A DNA stretch of 64,000 nt from Aeromonas sanarellii (GCF_000820085.1 NZ_CDBN01000038.1:62001-126000), one strand, 5' to 3'. Shown: positions 18,602 through 26,587, counted from the first letter of the stretch. The notes: generated by a model from the sequence alone, not told the origin. Numbers and translations: made by a program.

Positions 18602-19501
18602 ATGTCCGTATCCCGCCTCGCCTTGCACGATCAGGGCCCCACCTTCTCCCGCCTCATCATGGGCTACTGGCGCCTGATGGAGTGGCAGCTCTCCCCGGCC
18701 GCCCTGCTGGATCTGATGAAATACCACCTGGACCTCGGGGTCACCACCATAGATCACGCCGATATCTACGGCGGCTACCAGTGCGAGGAGGCCTTTGGCC
18801 ATGCCTTGCGTCTGGAGCCCTCCCTGCGCCACAAGATGGAAATCGTCAGCAAGTGCGGCATCGCCCTCACCGCCAACCCGGCGCACGCCCTCAACCACTA
18901 CAACACCGGCAAGGCGCACATCATCGCCAGCGCCGAGGCCTCCCTGCAAAAACTCGGCACCGATCACCTGGATCTGCTGCTGATCCACCGCCCCGACCCC
19001 CTGATGAACGCCGACGAGGTGGCCGAGGCCTTCATCGCGCTCAAGCAGGCGGGCAAGATCAAGCACGCCGGGGTCTCCAACTTCACGCCCCACCAGTTCG
19101 CGCTGCTGCAGTCCCGCCTGCCCTTCCCCCTGGTCACCAACCAGCTGGAGATCTCGCCGCTGCATCAGGAAGGCACCCTGGATGGCGCCCTGGATCAGTG
19201 CCAGCAGCTGCGTATCAAGCCCATGGCCTGGTCCTGCCTCGGCGGCGGGCGACTGTTCAACGATCCCGCCTATGGCGCCCTGCGCGCAGAGCTCGAGCAG
19301 ATCAGACAGGAAGTGGGCGCCCAGCATATCGAGCAGGTGGTCTACGCCTGGGTGATGATGCTGCCGAGCCAGCCGCTGCCGCTCATCGGCTCGGGCAAGC
19401 GGGAGCGGATCGCCGCCGCCGTGGCGGCCGAGTCCATCCAGCTCAGCCGTCAGCAGTGGTTCCGCATCCGCAAGGCGGCCCTGGGGTACGATGTGCCCTG
19501 A
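18602..19501 (+). CDS. Aldo/keto reductase, YdhF-like
   Basis: A 299-residue NADPH-dependent aldo/keto reductase close to YdhF of Escherichia coli (298). The tetrad can be read as Asp (IDHADIYGGY), Tyr in the same block, Lys in EIVSKCGI and His in LLLIHRPDPLM. GVSNFTPHQF and LPLIGSGKRERI are the cofactor-binding blocks. Substrate unknown. The start at 18602 has GAGGAG 5 nt upstream. It is monocistronic with a terminator, divergent from the XRE-type gene. Confidence 0.92.
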   Translation: MSVSRLALHDQGPTFSRLIMGYWRLMEWQLSPAALLDLMKYHLDLGVTTIDHADIYGGYQCEEAFGHALRLEPSLRHKMEIVSKCGIALTANPAHALNHYNTGKAHIIASAEASLQKLGTDHLDLLLIHRPDPLMNADEVAEAFIALKQAGKIKHAGVSNFTPHQFALLQSRLPFPLVTNQLEISPLHQEGTLDGALDQCQQLRIKPMAWSCLGGGRLFNDPAYGALRAELEQIRQEVGAQHIEQVVYAWVMMLPSQPLPLIGSGKRERIAAAVAAESIQLSRQQWFRIRKAALGYDVP

Positions 19502-19525
19502 TGTCGCCAGAGAGCAGTGAAAACA

Positions 19526-19555
19526 AAAACGGCATGGAGCAATCCATGCCGTTTT
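19526..19555. terminator. Bidirectional terminator
   Basis: A 13-bp stem AAAACGGCATGGA/TCCATGCCGTTTT with loop GCAA lies between the convergent aldo/keto reductase and RRM genes. Confidence 0.9.
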
Positions 19556-19571
19556 CCGTTATCGAGACGAT

Positions 19572-19850
19572 TCAACGATGGCGCTGGGGGCGACCACGGG
19601 GTGCATCTGTCTTCGGTTTGGCCTGATTGACCGTGATGGTGCGGCCGCCGACCTCGGTGCCATGCAGCCCGGCGATGGCCTTCTCGGCATCCCCGTTGAC
19701 AGGCATTTCAATGAAGCCAAAACCCTTGGACTGACCGGTATCCCGGTCGATGATGATATCGACCTTGTCTACCTGCCCAAATTGGCTGAACACGGTTGTC
19801 AGTTCGTCGGCCGTCATCCGGTACGACAGATTACCTACGTAAATCTTCAT
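19572..19850 (-). CDS. RRM RNA-binding protein
   Basis: A 92-residue protein that is almost only one RNA recognition motif: RNP2 IYVGNL at residues 3-8 and RNP1 KGFGFIEM near 43-50, followed by a short basic tail RGRPQRHR. Such small RRM proteins are found in gammaproteobacteria and cyanobacteria, are often cold-induced, and bind single-stranded RNA. I chose the ATG at 19850 so that the protein begins MKIYVGNL. It is monocistronic with a 210-nt upstream gap. Confidence 0.9.
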   Translation of the reverse strand: MKIYVGNLSYRMTADELTTVFSQFGQVDKVDIIIDRDTGQSKGFGFIEMPVNGDAEKAIAGLHGTEVGGRTITVNQAKPKTDAPRGRPQRHR

Positions 19851-20061
19851 GCCATCCACTCTCGATTCAAGGTGCCTTGTCTATGCATCCACCGATCAGG
19901 GAGTAAGGGCACAACCCCCCGCCGGACCCGCCATGGCATCATGCCGTGGCACTTCCCGCTTCGCATTCCAAGTGGTTGATCTCTTGGACTATCGGAGCAG
20001 AAAAGATCAAATCGGATCAGAGGCAGTATCTGAGCTTTGGGTTGAATTGTCGAGAAAATAG
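19851..20061 (-). promoter_or_regulatory. Long leader/promoter region of the RRM gene
   Basis: The 211 nt between the upstream membrane-protein gene and the RRM gene have no open frame of note. At 19931-19950 there is an imperfect inverted repeat GCCATGGCAT/ATGCCGTGGC. A long structured leader would fit autoregulation by an RNA-binding protein, but this is inference. Confidence 0.35.
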
Positions 20062-20604
20062 TCAGGCCGGGTGCAGGGTGGCCAGCAGCCTGTCCAGCGC
20101 ACGGCGACCGTGCCACGCCCGCTTGAAGCCGAAACGATAGACCCCGGGGGCCACCTCGTGGGTGCCCTCCCGGGTCAGCCCCAGCAAGGCGGTGGCCTCG
20201 GCCAGGGCCTCGTCATCCAGCCCCAGATCCAGGCTGACATCGAGCCACTGGCCGTCGTGACCCACCTTGCGCTCCCGCACCATGGCCACCAGCGCAGCTC
20301 TGGGCAGGGCCAGCGCCCTGTCCTCGCCGCCGTTGAGCAGATAGAGGTGGCTCTCATCCCAGGCGAGCTCCGCCAGCCGCCACCGCTGCCAGTTGCGCGG
20401 CAACGCCATCATCACCAGCACTATGCCGCCAAACACCAGCCCCACCCAGGGCAGCAGCCCCATGTCGGGATAACCCAGCCAGAGCGCGGCCACTACTGTG
20501 CCCAGGCTCGCCAGCAACAAGACGCTCATGACCCCGTAGAAGCGCCGGGCCGGAGGCATCAGCCAGTTCACGTTCTCCTGCGTCGCCAGCTCGCTGACTC
20601 TCAT
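20062..20604 (-). CDS. Membrane protein of unknown function
   Basis: A 180-residue protein with two hydrophobic segments at about residues 23-43 and 48-66, a short loop between them, and a soluble C-terminal half that looks like a PH-type or DUF-type beta domain (LAWDESHLYLLNGGEDRALALP). I do not recognise the family. It sits alone on the minus strand, divergent from mepA by 173 nt. Confidence 0.7.
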   Translation of the reverse strand: MRVSELATQENVNWLMPPARRFYGVMSVLLLASLGTVVAALWLGYPDMGLLPWVGLVFGGIVLVMMALPRNWQRWRLAELAWDESHLYLLNGGEDRALALPRAALVAMVRERKVGHDGQWLDVSLDLGLDDEALAEATALLGLTREGTHEVAPGVYRFGFKRAWHGRRALDRLLATLHPA

Positions 20605-20777
20605 GTGTCCTTCTCCTCATGTGATGCAAACGGCCATGCCGTTTCGCGTTGCCGCGCATTGTGCGCGAGCCGGCCCGCGCGTTGCAACCGATGCGCGGCG
20701 CGGATGACGGCCGGCAGGCACTCTTGGTATGCTTGGGGCTGTCTGAGCCCGCACAGGGCGCCATCCCCGGGAGTCCC

Positions 20778-21521
20778 ATGTTCGCCACCGCCCTGCTGTT
20801 CACCACCAGCGCACTCTATGCCGAAGCCATCGGCGGCTACTCGGCCGGCTGCCTGAGAAATGCCGTGGCCCTGCCGCTCGAAGGCCCTGGCTATCAGGTG
20901 ATCCGCAGCAAGCGGCTGCGCTATTACGGCCACCCGGATCTCATTCACTACCTGCAGGAGCTGGCGAACCGGACCCGGCTGGCCGGCATGCCGGATCTCT
21001 ACATCGCCGATCTCGCCATGATGCTGGGGGGCCCCTTCACCTCTGGCCATCGCAGCCACCAGACCGGCCTCGATGCGGACATCTGGTTCCGGATGGCCGA
21101 CAGGCCCATCAGCAAATGGGAGCAGGATGCCCCCAGGGAGTGGGCGCTGATCGACGAGCCCAGCTACCGGATGCTGCCCGGCCGATTCGGCCCGCGGCAG
21201 CTCAACCTGCTGCGCCTCGCGGCCGATCGCCCCGAGGTGGCGCGCATCTTCGTCAACCCCGTCATCAAGGCCGAGGTGTGCAAGCAGGTCCCCGGTGAAT
21301 CCTGGGTCGCCAAGCTGCGCCCCTGGGTCGGCCACTTCAGCCACTTTCACGTGCGCCTGCGCTGCCCGGCGAACAGCCCGGACTGCCAGCCCCAGGCCCC
21401 CATCCCCCCCGGCAACGGCTGCGGGGAGGAGCTGGCCTCCTGGCTCAAGGACAAGCCCCAGTTGCCCAAGGTGTCGATGAGCTACCGCGCCCCCGTGCTG
21501 CCCAGGCGTTGTGAGGGCTGA
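20778..21521 (+). CDS. mepA: Penicillin-insensitive murein endopeptidase MepA
   Basis: A 247-residue LAS metallopeptidase that cleaves D-Ala-meso-DAP cross-links in peptidoglycan. A short signal peptide ends near residue 15 (TTSALYA before EAIGG). The zinc motifs are SGHRSHQTGLDADIWF and the C-terminal HFSHFHVRLRC. It is somewhat shorter than the Escherichia coli enzyme (274). The ATG at 20778 has GGGAG upstream; the frame is open further upstream but lacks a signal sequence there. It precedes the lemA operon by 57 nt on the same strand. Confidence 0.93.
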   Translation: MFATALLFTTSALYAEAIGGYSAGCLRNAVALPLEGPGYQVIRSKRLRYYGHPDLIHYLQELANRTRLAGMPDLYIADLAMMLGGPFTSGHRSHQTGLDADIWFRMADRPISKWEQDAPREWALIDEPSYRMLPGRFGPRQLNLLRLAADRPEVARIFVNPVIKAEVCKQVPGESWVAKLRPWVGHFSHFHVRLRCPANSPDCQPQAPIPPGNGCGEELASWLKDKPQLPKVSMSYRAPVLPRRCEG

Positions 21522-21578
21522 CCACAAACTGTTATGGTGAGCCGATATCCGCTAAAAATCTCAATGGAGAACAACAAG

Positions 21579-22169
21579 ATGGCCACTTCACTCTGGCAGC
21601 GGAGCACCCGCGTCCTGCTGACCCTGACCCTGCTGCTGGGCTTGACCGGCTGCGGCGTGAACACCATTCCGACCCTGGACGAGCAGGTCAAGGCGAGCTG
21701 GGGCCAGGTGGAGAACCAGTACCAGCGCCGGGCCGACCTCATTCCCAACCTGGTGGCCACCGTCAAGGGGTACGCCAGCCACGAGCAGGAGACCCTGAAG
21801 GCGGTGACCGATGCCCGTGCCCGGGTCGGCAGCGTGCAGGTGAGCGACCCTTCCCAGCTCAAGGCGTTCGAGGCCGCCCAGGATCAGCTCTCCAGCGCCC
21901 TCTCCCGCCTGATGGTGGTGGTCGAGCGCTACCCGGATCTGAAGGCCGATCAGCAATTCCTCACCCTGCAGGCCCAGTTGGAGGGTACCGAGAACCGCAT
22001 CGCGGTGGCCAGGCGGGACTACATAGAAGCGGTGCGCCAGTTCAATACCGAGATCCGCACCTTCCCCGGGGTCATCTGGTCCAAGCTGCTCTACTCGGAT
22101 CTGGAGGCCAAACCCACGTTCAGCGCCAAACCCGGCACCGATGAGGCGCCCAAGGTCAGCTTCCAATGA
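21579..22169 (+). CDS. lemA: LemA-family lipoprotein
   Basis: A 196-residue LemA protein. The N terminus is a lipoprotein signal with lipobox LTGC (Cys near residue 27), so it is probably outer- or inner-membrane anchored facing the periplasm. The family core is visible: VENQYQRRADLIPNLVATVKGY and ENRIAVARRDYIEAVRQFN. LemA function is unsettled; a link to envelope integrity is often proposed. The ATG at 21579 has GGAG 9 nt upstream. The stop overlaps the next start (ATGA), so translation with the TPM protein is coupled. Confidence 0.92.
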   Translation: MATSLWQRSTRVLLTLTLLLGLTGCGVNTIPTLDEQVKASWGQVENQYQRRADLIPNLVATVKGYASHEQETLKAVTDARARVGSVQVSDPSQLKAFEAAQDQLSSALSRLMVVVERYPDLKADQQFLTLQAQLEGTENRIAVARRDYIEAVRQFNTEIRTFPGVIWSKLLYSDLEAKPTFSAKPGTDEAPKVSFQ

Positions 22170-22900
22170 ACCAGATGAAACGCTGGCTGGCGCTCTGCCT
22201 GCTGCTCTTTGCCTCGACACTGCAGGCCGCCCCCGACTTCCCGCCCCTCACCGGGCGAGTGGTGGACGAGGCCAACCTGATGTCCCGCAAGCAGGCCCAC
22301 CAGCTCACCCAGCAACTGGCCGCCTTCGAGCAGCGCAGCGGCATCCAGCTGGTGGTGGTCTCCATCGACAGCCTGGATGGCGAGACAATAGAGGAGTACG
22401 GCTACCAGCTTGGTCGTCACTGGGGGATCGGCCAGAAGGGCAAGGACAACGGCGTCCTGCTGCTCATCGCCCAGGACGAGCGCAAGGTGCGCATCGAGGT
22501 GGGGTATGGCCTGGAAGGGGCCCTACCCGATGCCATCGCCGCCAACATCATCCAGACCCGGATCCTGCCGGCCTTCAAGCGCGGCGACATGGTGGCCGGC
22601 ATCGTCTACGGCAGCCAGGGCATCATGCAGGCCCTGGCCGGGGAGTATCAGCCCGTGGACAACGCCAGCAAGGAGGATAAGCCGGGCGGCCCCTGGCTCT
22701 TCATCCTGGTGGTGATTGCGATGATAGTGCTGCACCACCTGCGCGGGGGGGGTGGAGGTGGCGGCCGCGGTCGTCGCCGCGCCGCCTACCTGGCCGGTGG
22801 ATTCGGTGCCGGCTCCTTTGGCGGCCGCTCTGGCGGTGGTGGCGGTTTCAGTGGCGGCGGCGGCAGTTTTGGCGGCGGCGGTGCCTCCGGCGGTTGGTAA
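22166..22900 (+). CDS. TPM-domain membrane protein (YgcG-like)
   Basis: A 244-residue protein: signal peptide to about residue 21 (LLLFASTLQA), a TPM/Psb32 domain at about 28-150 (GRVVDEANLMS, VVVSIDSLDGETIEEYGYQL, RIEVGYGLEGALPD), a transmembrane helix at about 172-190 (WLFILVVIAMIVLHHL) and a glycine-rich tail of 45 residues interrupted by RGRRR. TPM proteins are often encoded with LemA, as here, where they overlap by ATGA. Function unknown; envelope role inferred from context. Confidence 0.9.
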   Translation: MNQMKRWLALCLLLFASTLQAAPDFPPLTGRVVDEANLMSRKQAHQLTQQLAAFEQRSGIQLVVVSIDSLDGETIEEYGYQLGRHWGIGQKGKDNGVLLLIAQDERKVRIEVGYGLEGALPDAIAANIIQTRILPAFKRGDMVAGIVYGSQGIMQALAGEYQPVDNASKEDKPGGPWLFILVVIAMIVLHHLRGGGGGGGRGRRRAAYLAGGFGAGSFGGRSGGGGGFSGGGGSFGGGGASGGW

Positions 22901-22922
22901 TCAGGGAGCAAGAGACAACACA

Positions 22923-23540
22923 ATGATTTCGAAACAGTTTTTCCACACCTTGCAGGCCAGGGTGCGACAGGCAGAGCTCGCCACGGACGCCGAACTGGTC
23001 ACAGTGCTGGCCCCCGCCAGCGACGGCTATCGCTATATTCCGACCCTGTGGGCCGCCCTGCTGGCCATGCTCACCCCCCTGCTGGTGTTCCAGCTCGGCT
23101 TCTGGCTTGGCTGGTACGAGATCCTGCTGGTGCAGTGGTCGGTCTGGCTGCTGCTGAGCCTGCTGTTCCACTGGACCCCCATCAAGATGCGGCTCATTCC
23201 CAAGAAGGTGCGTCAGCACCGCGCCGCCCTGATGGCCCGCCTGCAATTCGTCGAACAGGGGCTGCACCGCACCCGCGACCGGCTCGGGGTGCTGATCTTC
23301 GTCTCGGTGGCGGAGCACTACGTGGAGATCCTGGTGGATGACGGCATCGCCCAGCACATCGACAACGCCCAGTGGCAGCAGATCATTGACGACTTCGTGG
23401 TACGGGTGCGCAACAAGGAGGTCGAGCAGGGTTTCCTCGAATGTGTGGAGCGCACCAGCGCCATCCTGACCGATGCCTTCCCCGCCACCCGGGATCAGAA
23501 CGAGCTGCCCGACAGCCTGATCATCCTGGATAAACCCTGA
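22923..23540 (+). CDS. TPM-domain membrane protein, second copy type
   Basis: A 205-residue protein. Residues 1-35 resemble the N-terminal helix of TPM proteins, two hydrophobic segments lie at about 42-61 and 65-82, and a TPM-like block follows (RDRLGVLIFVSVAEHYVEIL, DDGIAQHIDNAQW). It lacks a cleaved signal peptide. It begins 22 nt after the first TPM gene and completes a lemA-TPM-TPM operon, an arrangement met in many Gram-negative bacteria. Function unknown. Confidence 0.88.
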   Translation: MISKQFFHTLQARVRQAELATDAELVTVLAPASDGYRYIPTLWAALLAMLTPLLVFQLGFWLGWYEILLVQWSVWLLLSLLFHWTPIKMRLIPKKVRQHRAALMARLQFVEQGLHRTRDRLGVLIFVSVAEHYVEILVDDGIAQHIDNAQWQQIIDDFVVRVRNKEVEQGFLECVERTSAILTDAFPATRDQNELPDSLIILDKP

Positions 23541-23616
23541 TCGGGTTTAAAAAACCGGCATTCTGCTCAAGGGATAGGCATTCGATAAAGATGATGAAAA
23601 ATAAGGGGAAAAATGA

Positions 23617-23645
23617 TTGACCCCAATCCCGCTTTCCCCTACATT
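23617..23645 (+). promoter_or_regulatory. Promoter of tRNA-Ser
   Basis: TTGACC at 23617-23622 and TACATT at 23640-23645, 17 nt apart, followed by the GC-rich stretch ACGCCCCGTTCC. A strong -35 and a GC-rich discriminator are typical of stable-RNA promoters under stringent control. Confidence 0.7.
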
Positions 23646-23685
23646 ACGCCCCGTTCCGGCGCAACGGCGCTGTGAGCGAAAATTT

Positions 23686-23773
23686 GGTGAGGTGTCCGAG
23701 TGGCTGAAGGAGCACGCCTGGAAAGTGTGTATACGGCAACGTATCGAGGGTTCGAATCCCTCCCTCACCGCCA
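23686..23773 (+). tRNA. tRNA-Ser(GGA)
   Basis: An 88-nt class II tRNA with long variable arm. The acceptor arms GGTGAGG and CCTCACC pair, the anticodon GGA is at 23720-23722 in CTGGAAA, the T-arm has GGTTCGAATCC and the CCA end is encoded. It nearly matches the Escherichia coli serW/serX product. It reads UCC and UCU codons. It has its own promoter and terminator. Confidence 0.97.
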
Positions 23774-23776
23774 AAT

Positions 23777-23816
23777 AAAGTAAAAGGGCCTGTCGCAAGA
23801 CAGGCCCTTTTACTTT
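23777..23816 (+). terminator. Terminator after tRNA-Ser
   Basis: An 18-bp perfect stem (arms 23777-23794 and 23799-23816) with loop GCAA lies 3 nt after the tRNA. The 3' arm itself contains CTTTTACTTT. Confidence 0.88.
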
Positions 23817-24310
23817 GTCCGGTGATGGGCGGCTCGGTTCTAACCCTGGTTCGACAAGGGGGCAGGACAGCCCCCTTGGACAGCCGCAGGCTGCCCGCAG
23901 GGCGAGCGCCAGGGACGGCGCGAGTCAATCCCGACCCAGCACCAGATTATAAAGAACCGACCTCAGGGTCGGTTTTTTGCTTTCCACACCGGCCTGCCCG
24001 CAAATGCCGCAAGGGGAAAGCCAGCCCCCTCATCGGGTGCGGGCAAGGCGACTGGCCTCAAAACGCAGTCCACAACCCCCCTTTCGCTTTCCAGCGCGGC
24101 ACAAGCCCGCCCTCGCCCCATCGCGCCCGATGGACAAGCCCGTCATCCTCGTTTTCCTGCCCTTATGATCTTCCCGTTCTGGCCGACACAGGGAGGTGTC
24201 CCCCTGTCGGTGCAGCCCCCCGGATATTTGCTCACCGATTGGATATCGTTTTGAAAAACTGATAGTTAAATAGCTACACTAGCCACACACATCGCATAGG
24301 ATATGGACAA
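23817..24310. other. 494-nt spacer between tRNA-Ser terminator and the stator genes
   Basis: No believable gene. It holds a 9-bp inverted repeat CAAGGGGGC/GCCCCCTTG at 23855-23878, a GC-rich stretch with short self-complementary runs (about 23881-23930), a second terminator at 23955-23980 and then unremarkable sequence. The first part could be the eroded remains of further tRNA-operon sequence; the stator promoter should lie just before 24311 but I cannot place it with confidence. Confidence 0.5.
23955..23980 (+). terminator. Second rho-independent terminator downstream of tRNA-Ser
   Basis: An 8-bp stem AACCGACC/GGTCGGTT with loop TCAG, followed by TTTTGC. It lies 180 nt beyond the tRNA with no gene between, hinting that a longer stable-RNA transcript once ended here. 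Confidence 0.8.
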
Positions 24311-25069
24311 ATGAGTCTGATTGGTCTGCTGCTGGCCCTGGCTGCCATCCTGGGCGGCAACATCATCGAAGGGGGACATCCCAGCGCCCTGCTCGATCTG
24401 CCCGCCTTTCTTATCGTCATCGGCGGGACCGTGGGGGCGGCGCTGACTCAATTCCCCTTCTCGGTCGTCGGCAAAACCTTCAAACGCTTCAAGTGGCTCA
24501 TCTCTCCCCTGCGCCTCGACATGCTGGAGCAGGCCCAGCTGCTCGAGACCCTCGCGGGCAACGCACGGCGCAGCGGCATGCTGGCGCTGGAGGGGATGAT
24601 CGACGACATCAAGGATCCCTTCCTGCAGAAGGGGGTCCAGATGATGGTGGATGGTTACGAGAAGACCAAGATCCACGAGGTGCTGGAAAACGAGATCGAG
24701 TTCGAGCAGGAAGATCTCGAGCAGACCGTCAAATTCTACGAGGCCATGGGGGGCTACTGCCCGACCATGGGGATCGTCGGGGCCGTGTTCGGCCTCATTC
24801 ACGCCATGGGGCTGCTGGATGCGCCGGACAAGCTGGGGGGCGCCATTGCGGTGGCCTTCATCGCCACCATCTACGGGGTGGGCGCCGCCAACCTGATCTT
24901 CCTGCCCTTTGGCAACCGCTACAAGGGCTTCGCCCACCAGATCCGCCACTACAAGGAGATGACCCTGACCGGCATCCTCTGCATCGTGGACGGCGAGTCA
25001 CAGCAGCGGCTGCAAGTGACCCTTGAACCCTACCTCGGAGGCCATGGTGGCGAAAAAGAAAAAGGCTGA
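24311..25069 (+). CDS. Flagellar motor stator protein, MotC/MotA type
   Basis: A 252-residue stator A subunit with four transmembrane segments (about 1-20, 33-50, 150-172 and 182-202). It resembles MotC of Pseudomonas more than PomA of Vibrio: IIEGGHPSALLDLPAFLIVI and YCPTMGIVGAVFGLIHAMG are the family blocks, and the proline near TM3 (CPTMG) is kept. With its B subunit it converts ion flow into torque at the flagellum. Aeromonas carries more than one stator set, so this could be the secondary polar pair. The motD-like gene overlaps its end by 26 nt. Confidence 0.88.
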   Translation: MSLIGLLLALAAILGGNIIEGGHPSALLDLPAFLIVIGGTVGAALTQFPFSVVGKTFKRFKWLISPLRLDMLEQAQLLETLAGNARRSGMLALEGMIDDIKDPFLQKGVQMMVDGYEKTKIHEVLENEIEFEQEDLEQTVKFYEAMGGYCPTMGIVGAVFGLIHAMGLLDAPDKLGGAIAVAFIATIYGVGAANLIFLPFGNRYKGFAHQIRHYKEMTLTGILCIVDGESQQRLQVTLEPYLGGHGGEKEKG

Positions 25070-25922
25070 GGCGCCGGAGAACCATGAGCGCTGGCTGGTC
25101 TCCTACGCCGACTTCATGACCCTGCTGTTCGCCCTGTTCGTGGTGCTCTACTCCTTCGCCATGGCCAAGCAGTCGGAGACCCGGGTGCTGATCCAGGGCT
25201 TTATCGAATCCCTCGGCAAGATAGGCCTCATCTCCCTGCCCGCGGGCTCCCCCGTGATGCAGGGGGGAACCGGCATCCTGGAGCCCGAGTCCAAGACTAC
25301 GCCGGGGACCTCCGACAAGGAGAAGGTGCTCGAGACGGAGGCCCCCGCGTCGGCCGCCGATCCCTTCAACGAGACCATAGGCGCGTCCGAGAAACCCAGC
25401 GCGACCGAATCCTGGCCGCACAAGACCAAGGAGCAGGACTGGACCACCAGCACCAAGCAGAAGCTGGAGCAGCAGCTAAAGAGCCAGATCGAGTCCAAGG
25501 AGATCGAGGTGGAGCAGCTCGGCAGCCAGCTGGTGATCCGCATCGGCGAGAAGACCCTGTTCCCGGCGGATTCGGCCTTCCTGCAGCCCCAGTTCATCCC
25601 CCTGGTCAACAAGGTCTCCGACGTGCTGGCGGACATCCCCGGCATGGTGGTGGTCACCGGCCACACCGACAACTCCCAGGCCCCGGTGGAACTCTACCGC
25701 AACAACTGGGAGCTCTCGGTGCTGCGGGCCGCCACCATAGTCCACACCCTGCTGACCAACCCCAAGCTCGACTCCCGCCGGGTCATCGCCCAGGGTGTGG
25801 CCGACACCCAGCCCCGCTATCCCAACGACACCCCGGCCCACCGCCAGGCCAACCGGCGGGTGGAAATAGTGCTCTCCCAGGGCAAGGCCGCCGAACAGGC
25901 GCTTCCCCTCCTCACCCCCTGA
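25044..25922 (+). CDS. Flagellar motor stator protein, MotD/MotB type
   Basis: A 292-residue stator B subunit. One transmembrane helix follows the cytoplasmic KKKKAEAPENHERW; the ion-carrying aspartate is Asp23 in SYADFMTLLFALFVVLYSFA. A Ser/Thr/Glu-rich linker spans about 65-145, then an OmpA/MotB peptidoglycan-binding domain (VVVTGHTDNSQAP, NNWELSVLRA, NRRVEIVLS). The ATG at 25044 has GGAGG 3-4 nt upstream and gives a 26-nt overlap with the A subunit; coupling is likely. A terminator follows. Confidence 0.9.
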   Translation: MVAKKKKAEAPENHERWLVSYADFMTLLFALFVVLYSFAMAKQSETRVLIQGFIESLGKIGLISLPAGSPVMQGGTGILEPESKTTPGTSDKEKVLETEAPASAADPFNETIGASEKPSATESWPHKTKEQDWTTSTKQKLEQQLKSQIESKEIEVEQLGSQLVIRIGEKTLFPADSAFLQPQFIPLVNKVSDVLADIPGMVVVTGHTDNSQAPVELYRNNWELSVLRAATIVHTLLTNPKLDSRRVIAQGVADTQPRYPNDTPAHRQANRRVEIVLSQGKAAEQALPLLTP

Positions 25923-25926
25923 CAAC

Positions 25927-25950
25927 AGACCCCGCCCTGGCGGGGTCTTT
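25927..25950 (+). terminator. Terminator of the stator operon
   Basis: Stem AGACCCCGC/GCGGGGTCT around CCTG, followed by TTTC. It begins 5 nt after the MotD-like stop. Confidence 0.8.
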
Positions 25951-26014
25951 CATTTGCGCTGATTAGTTTATTTTTCAAACGTTCTCGCGATTTCCCGCAC
26001 CTCATGGTCGTTAT

Positions 26015-26029
26015 TGAAAATGACTCTCA
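26015..26029. promoter_or_regulatory. Fur-box-like 7-1-7 site upstream of nuo
   Basis: TGAAAAT-G-ACTCTCA agrees with the Fur consensus TGATAAT-N-ATTATCA at 11 of 14 positions. It lies 154-168 nt before nuoA. Complex I carries many Fe-S clusters, so iron control would make sense; binding is not shown. Confidence 0.45.
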
Positions 26030-26075
26030 AATGGGAAACTTGACCCCGCTAGCAAAACCAGATTTTCATCTTGGT

Positions 26076-26090
26076 GATTAATAATTAATC
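26076..26090. promoter_or_regulatory. Perfect palindrome GATTAAT-A-ATTAATC upstream of nuo
   Basis: A 7-bp perfect inverted repeat with one central base in the nuo control region, 93 nt before nuoA. It could be an operator for a respiratory regulator (ArcA sites have related GTTAAT-type words) but no regulator can be named from sequence. Confidence 0.45.
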
Positions 26091-26182
26091 CTTTGAAATG
26101 ACATGTAAATCAGTACGAAAGTGGCATACTACGTAACACCCTTGTTAAGTCACATGATTAATTTGGTTAGGGAAAAACCTAT

Positions 26183-26587
26183 ATGTTTGCTGATATTGCC
26201 GTCCAGCATTGGGCTTTTGCTGTCTACATCATTGGCGCCATCTGTATCTGCCTGACCATGATAGGCCTGGCAGCCTTGCTGGGGGGGCGAGCCTATGGTC
26301 GAGCCAAGAACAAACCCTTCGAATCCGGGGTGGATTCTGTCGGCAACGCCCGCCTGCGCTTCTCCGCCAAGTTTTATCTGGTCGCCATGTTCTTCGTCAT
26401 CTTCGATGTCGAGGCGCTCTACCTGTTTGCCTGGTCCGTCTCCGTGCGCGAGAGCGGCTGGGTCGGCTTCATCGAAGCCACCATCTTCATCACCTTGCTG
26501 CTGGTAGGCCTCATCTACCTGTGGCGCATCGGCGCCCTCGACTGGGCCCCGAAGAAGCGTGTCCTGACTGACAAGAAACCAGACTGA
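26183..26587 (+). CDS. nuoA: NADH-quinone oxidoreductase subunit A
   Basis: A 134-residue membrane subunit of complex I with three transmembrane helices (about 10-34, 67-87, 96-116). The loop [22 protein letters not shown] is the conserved NuoA region near the quinone site, and [15 protein letters not shown] is the second helix with its acidic pair. It is the first gene of the nuo operon; 260 nt of upstream non-coding sequence hold the control region. nuoB follows after 29 nt. Confidence 0.96.
   Translation: MFADIAVQHWAFAVYIIGAICICLTMIGLAALLGGRAYGRAKNKPFESGVDSVGNARLRFSAKFYLVAMFFVIFDVEALYLFAWSVSVRESGWVGFIEATIFITLLLVGLIYLWRIGALDWAPKKRVLTDKKPD

Noticed and set aside
23644..23928. Minus-strand frame of 94 codons across tRNA-Ser
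   Set aside because: It is antisense to the tRNA and contains the familiar false peptide GIRTLDTLPYTHFPG that arises wherever this tRNA is translated backwards.
23686..24310. Genomic-island insertion at the 3' end of tRNA-Ser
   Set aside because: The tRNA is followed by its own terminator and core genes; there is no integrase and I found no repeat of the tRNA 3' end.
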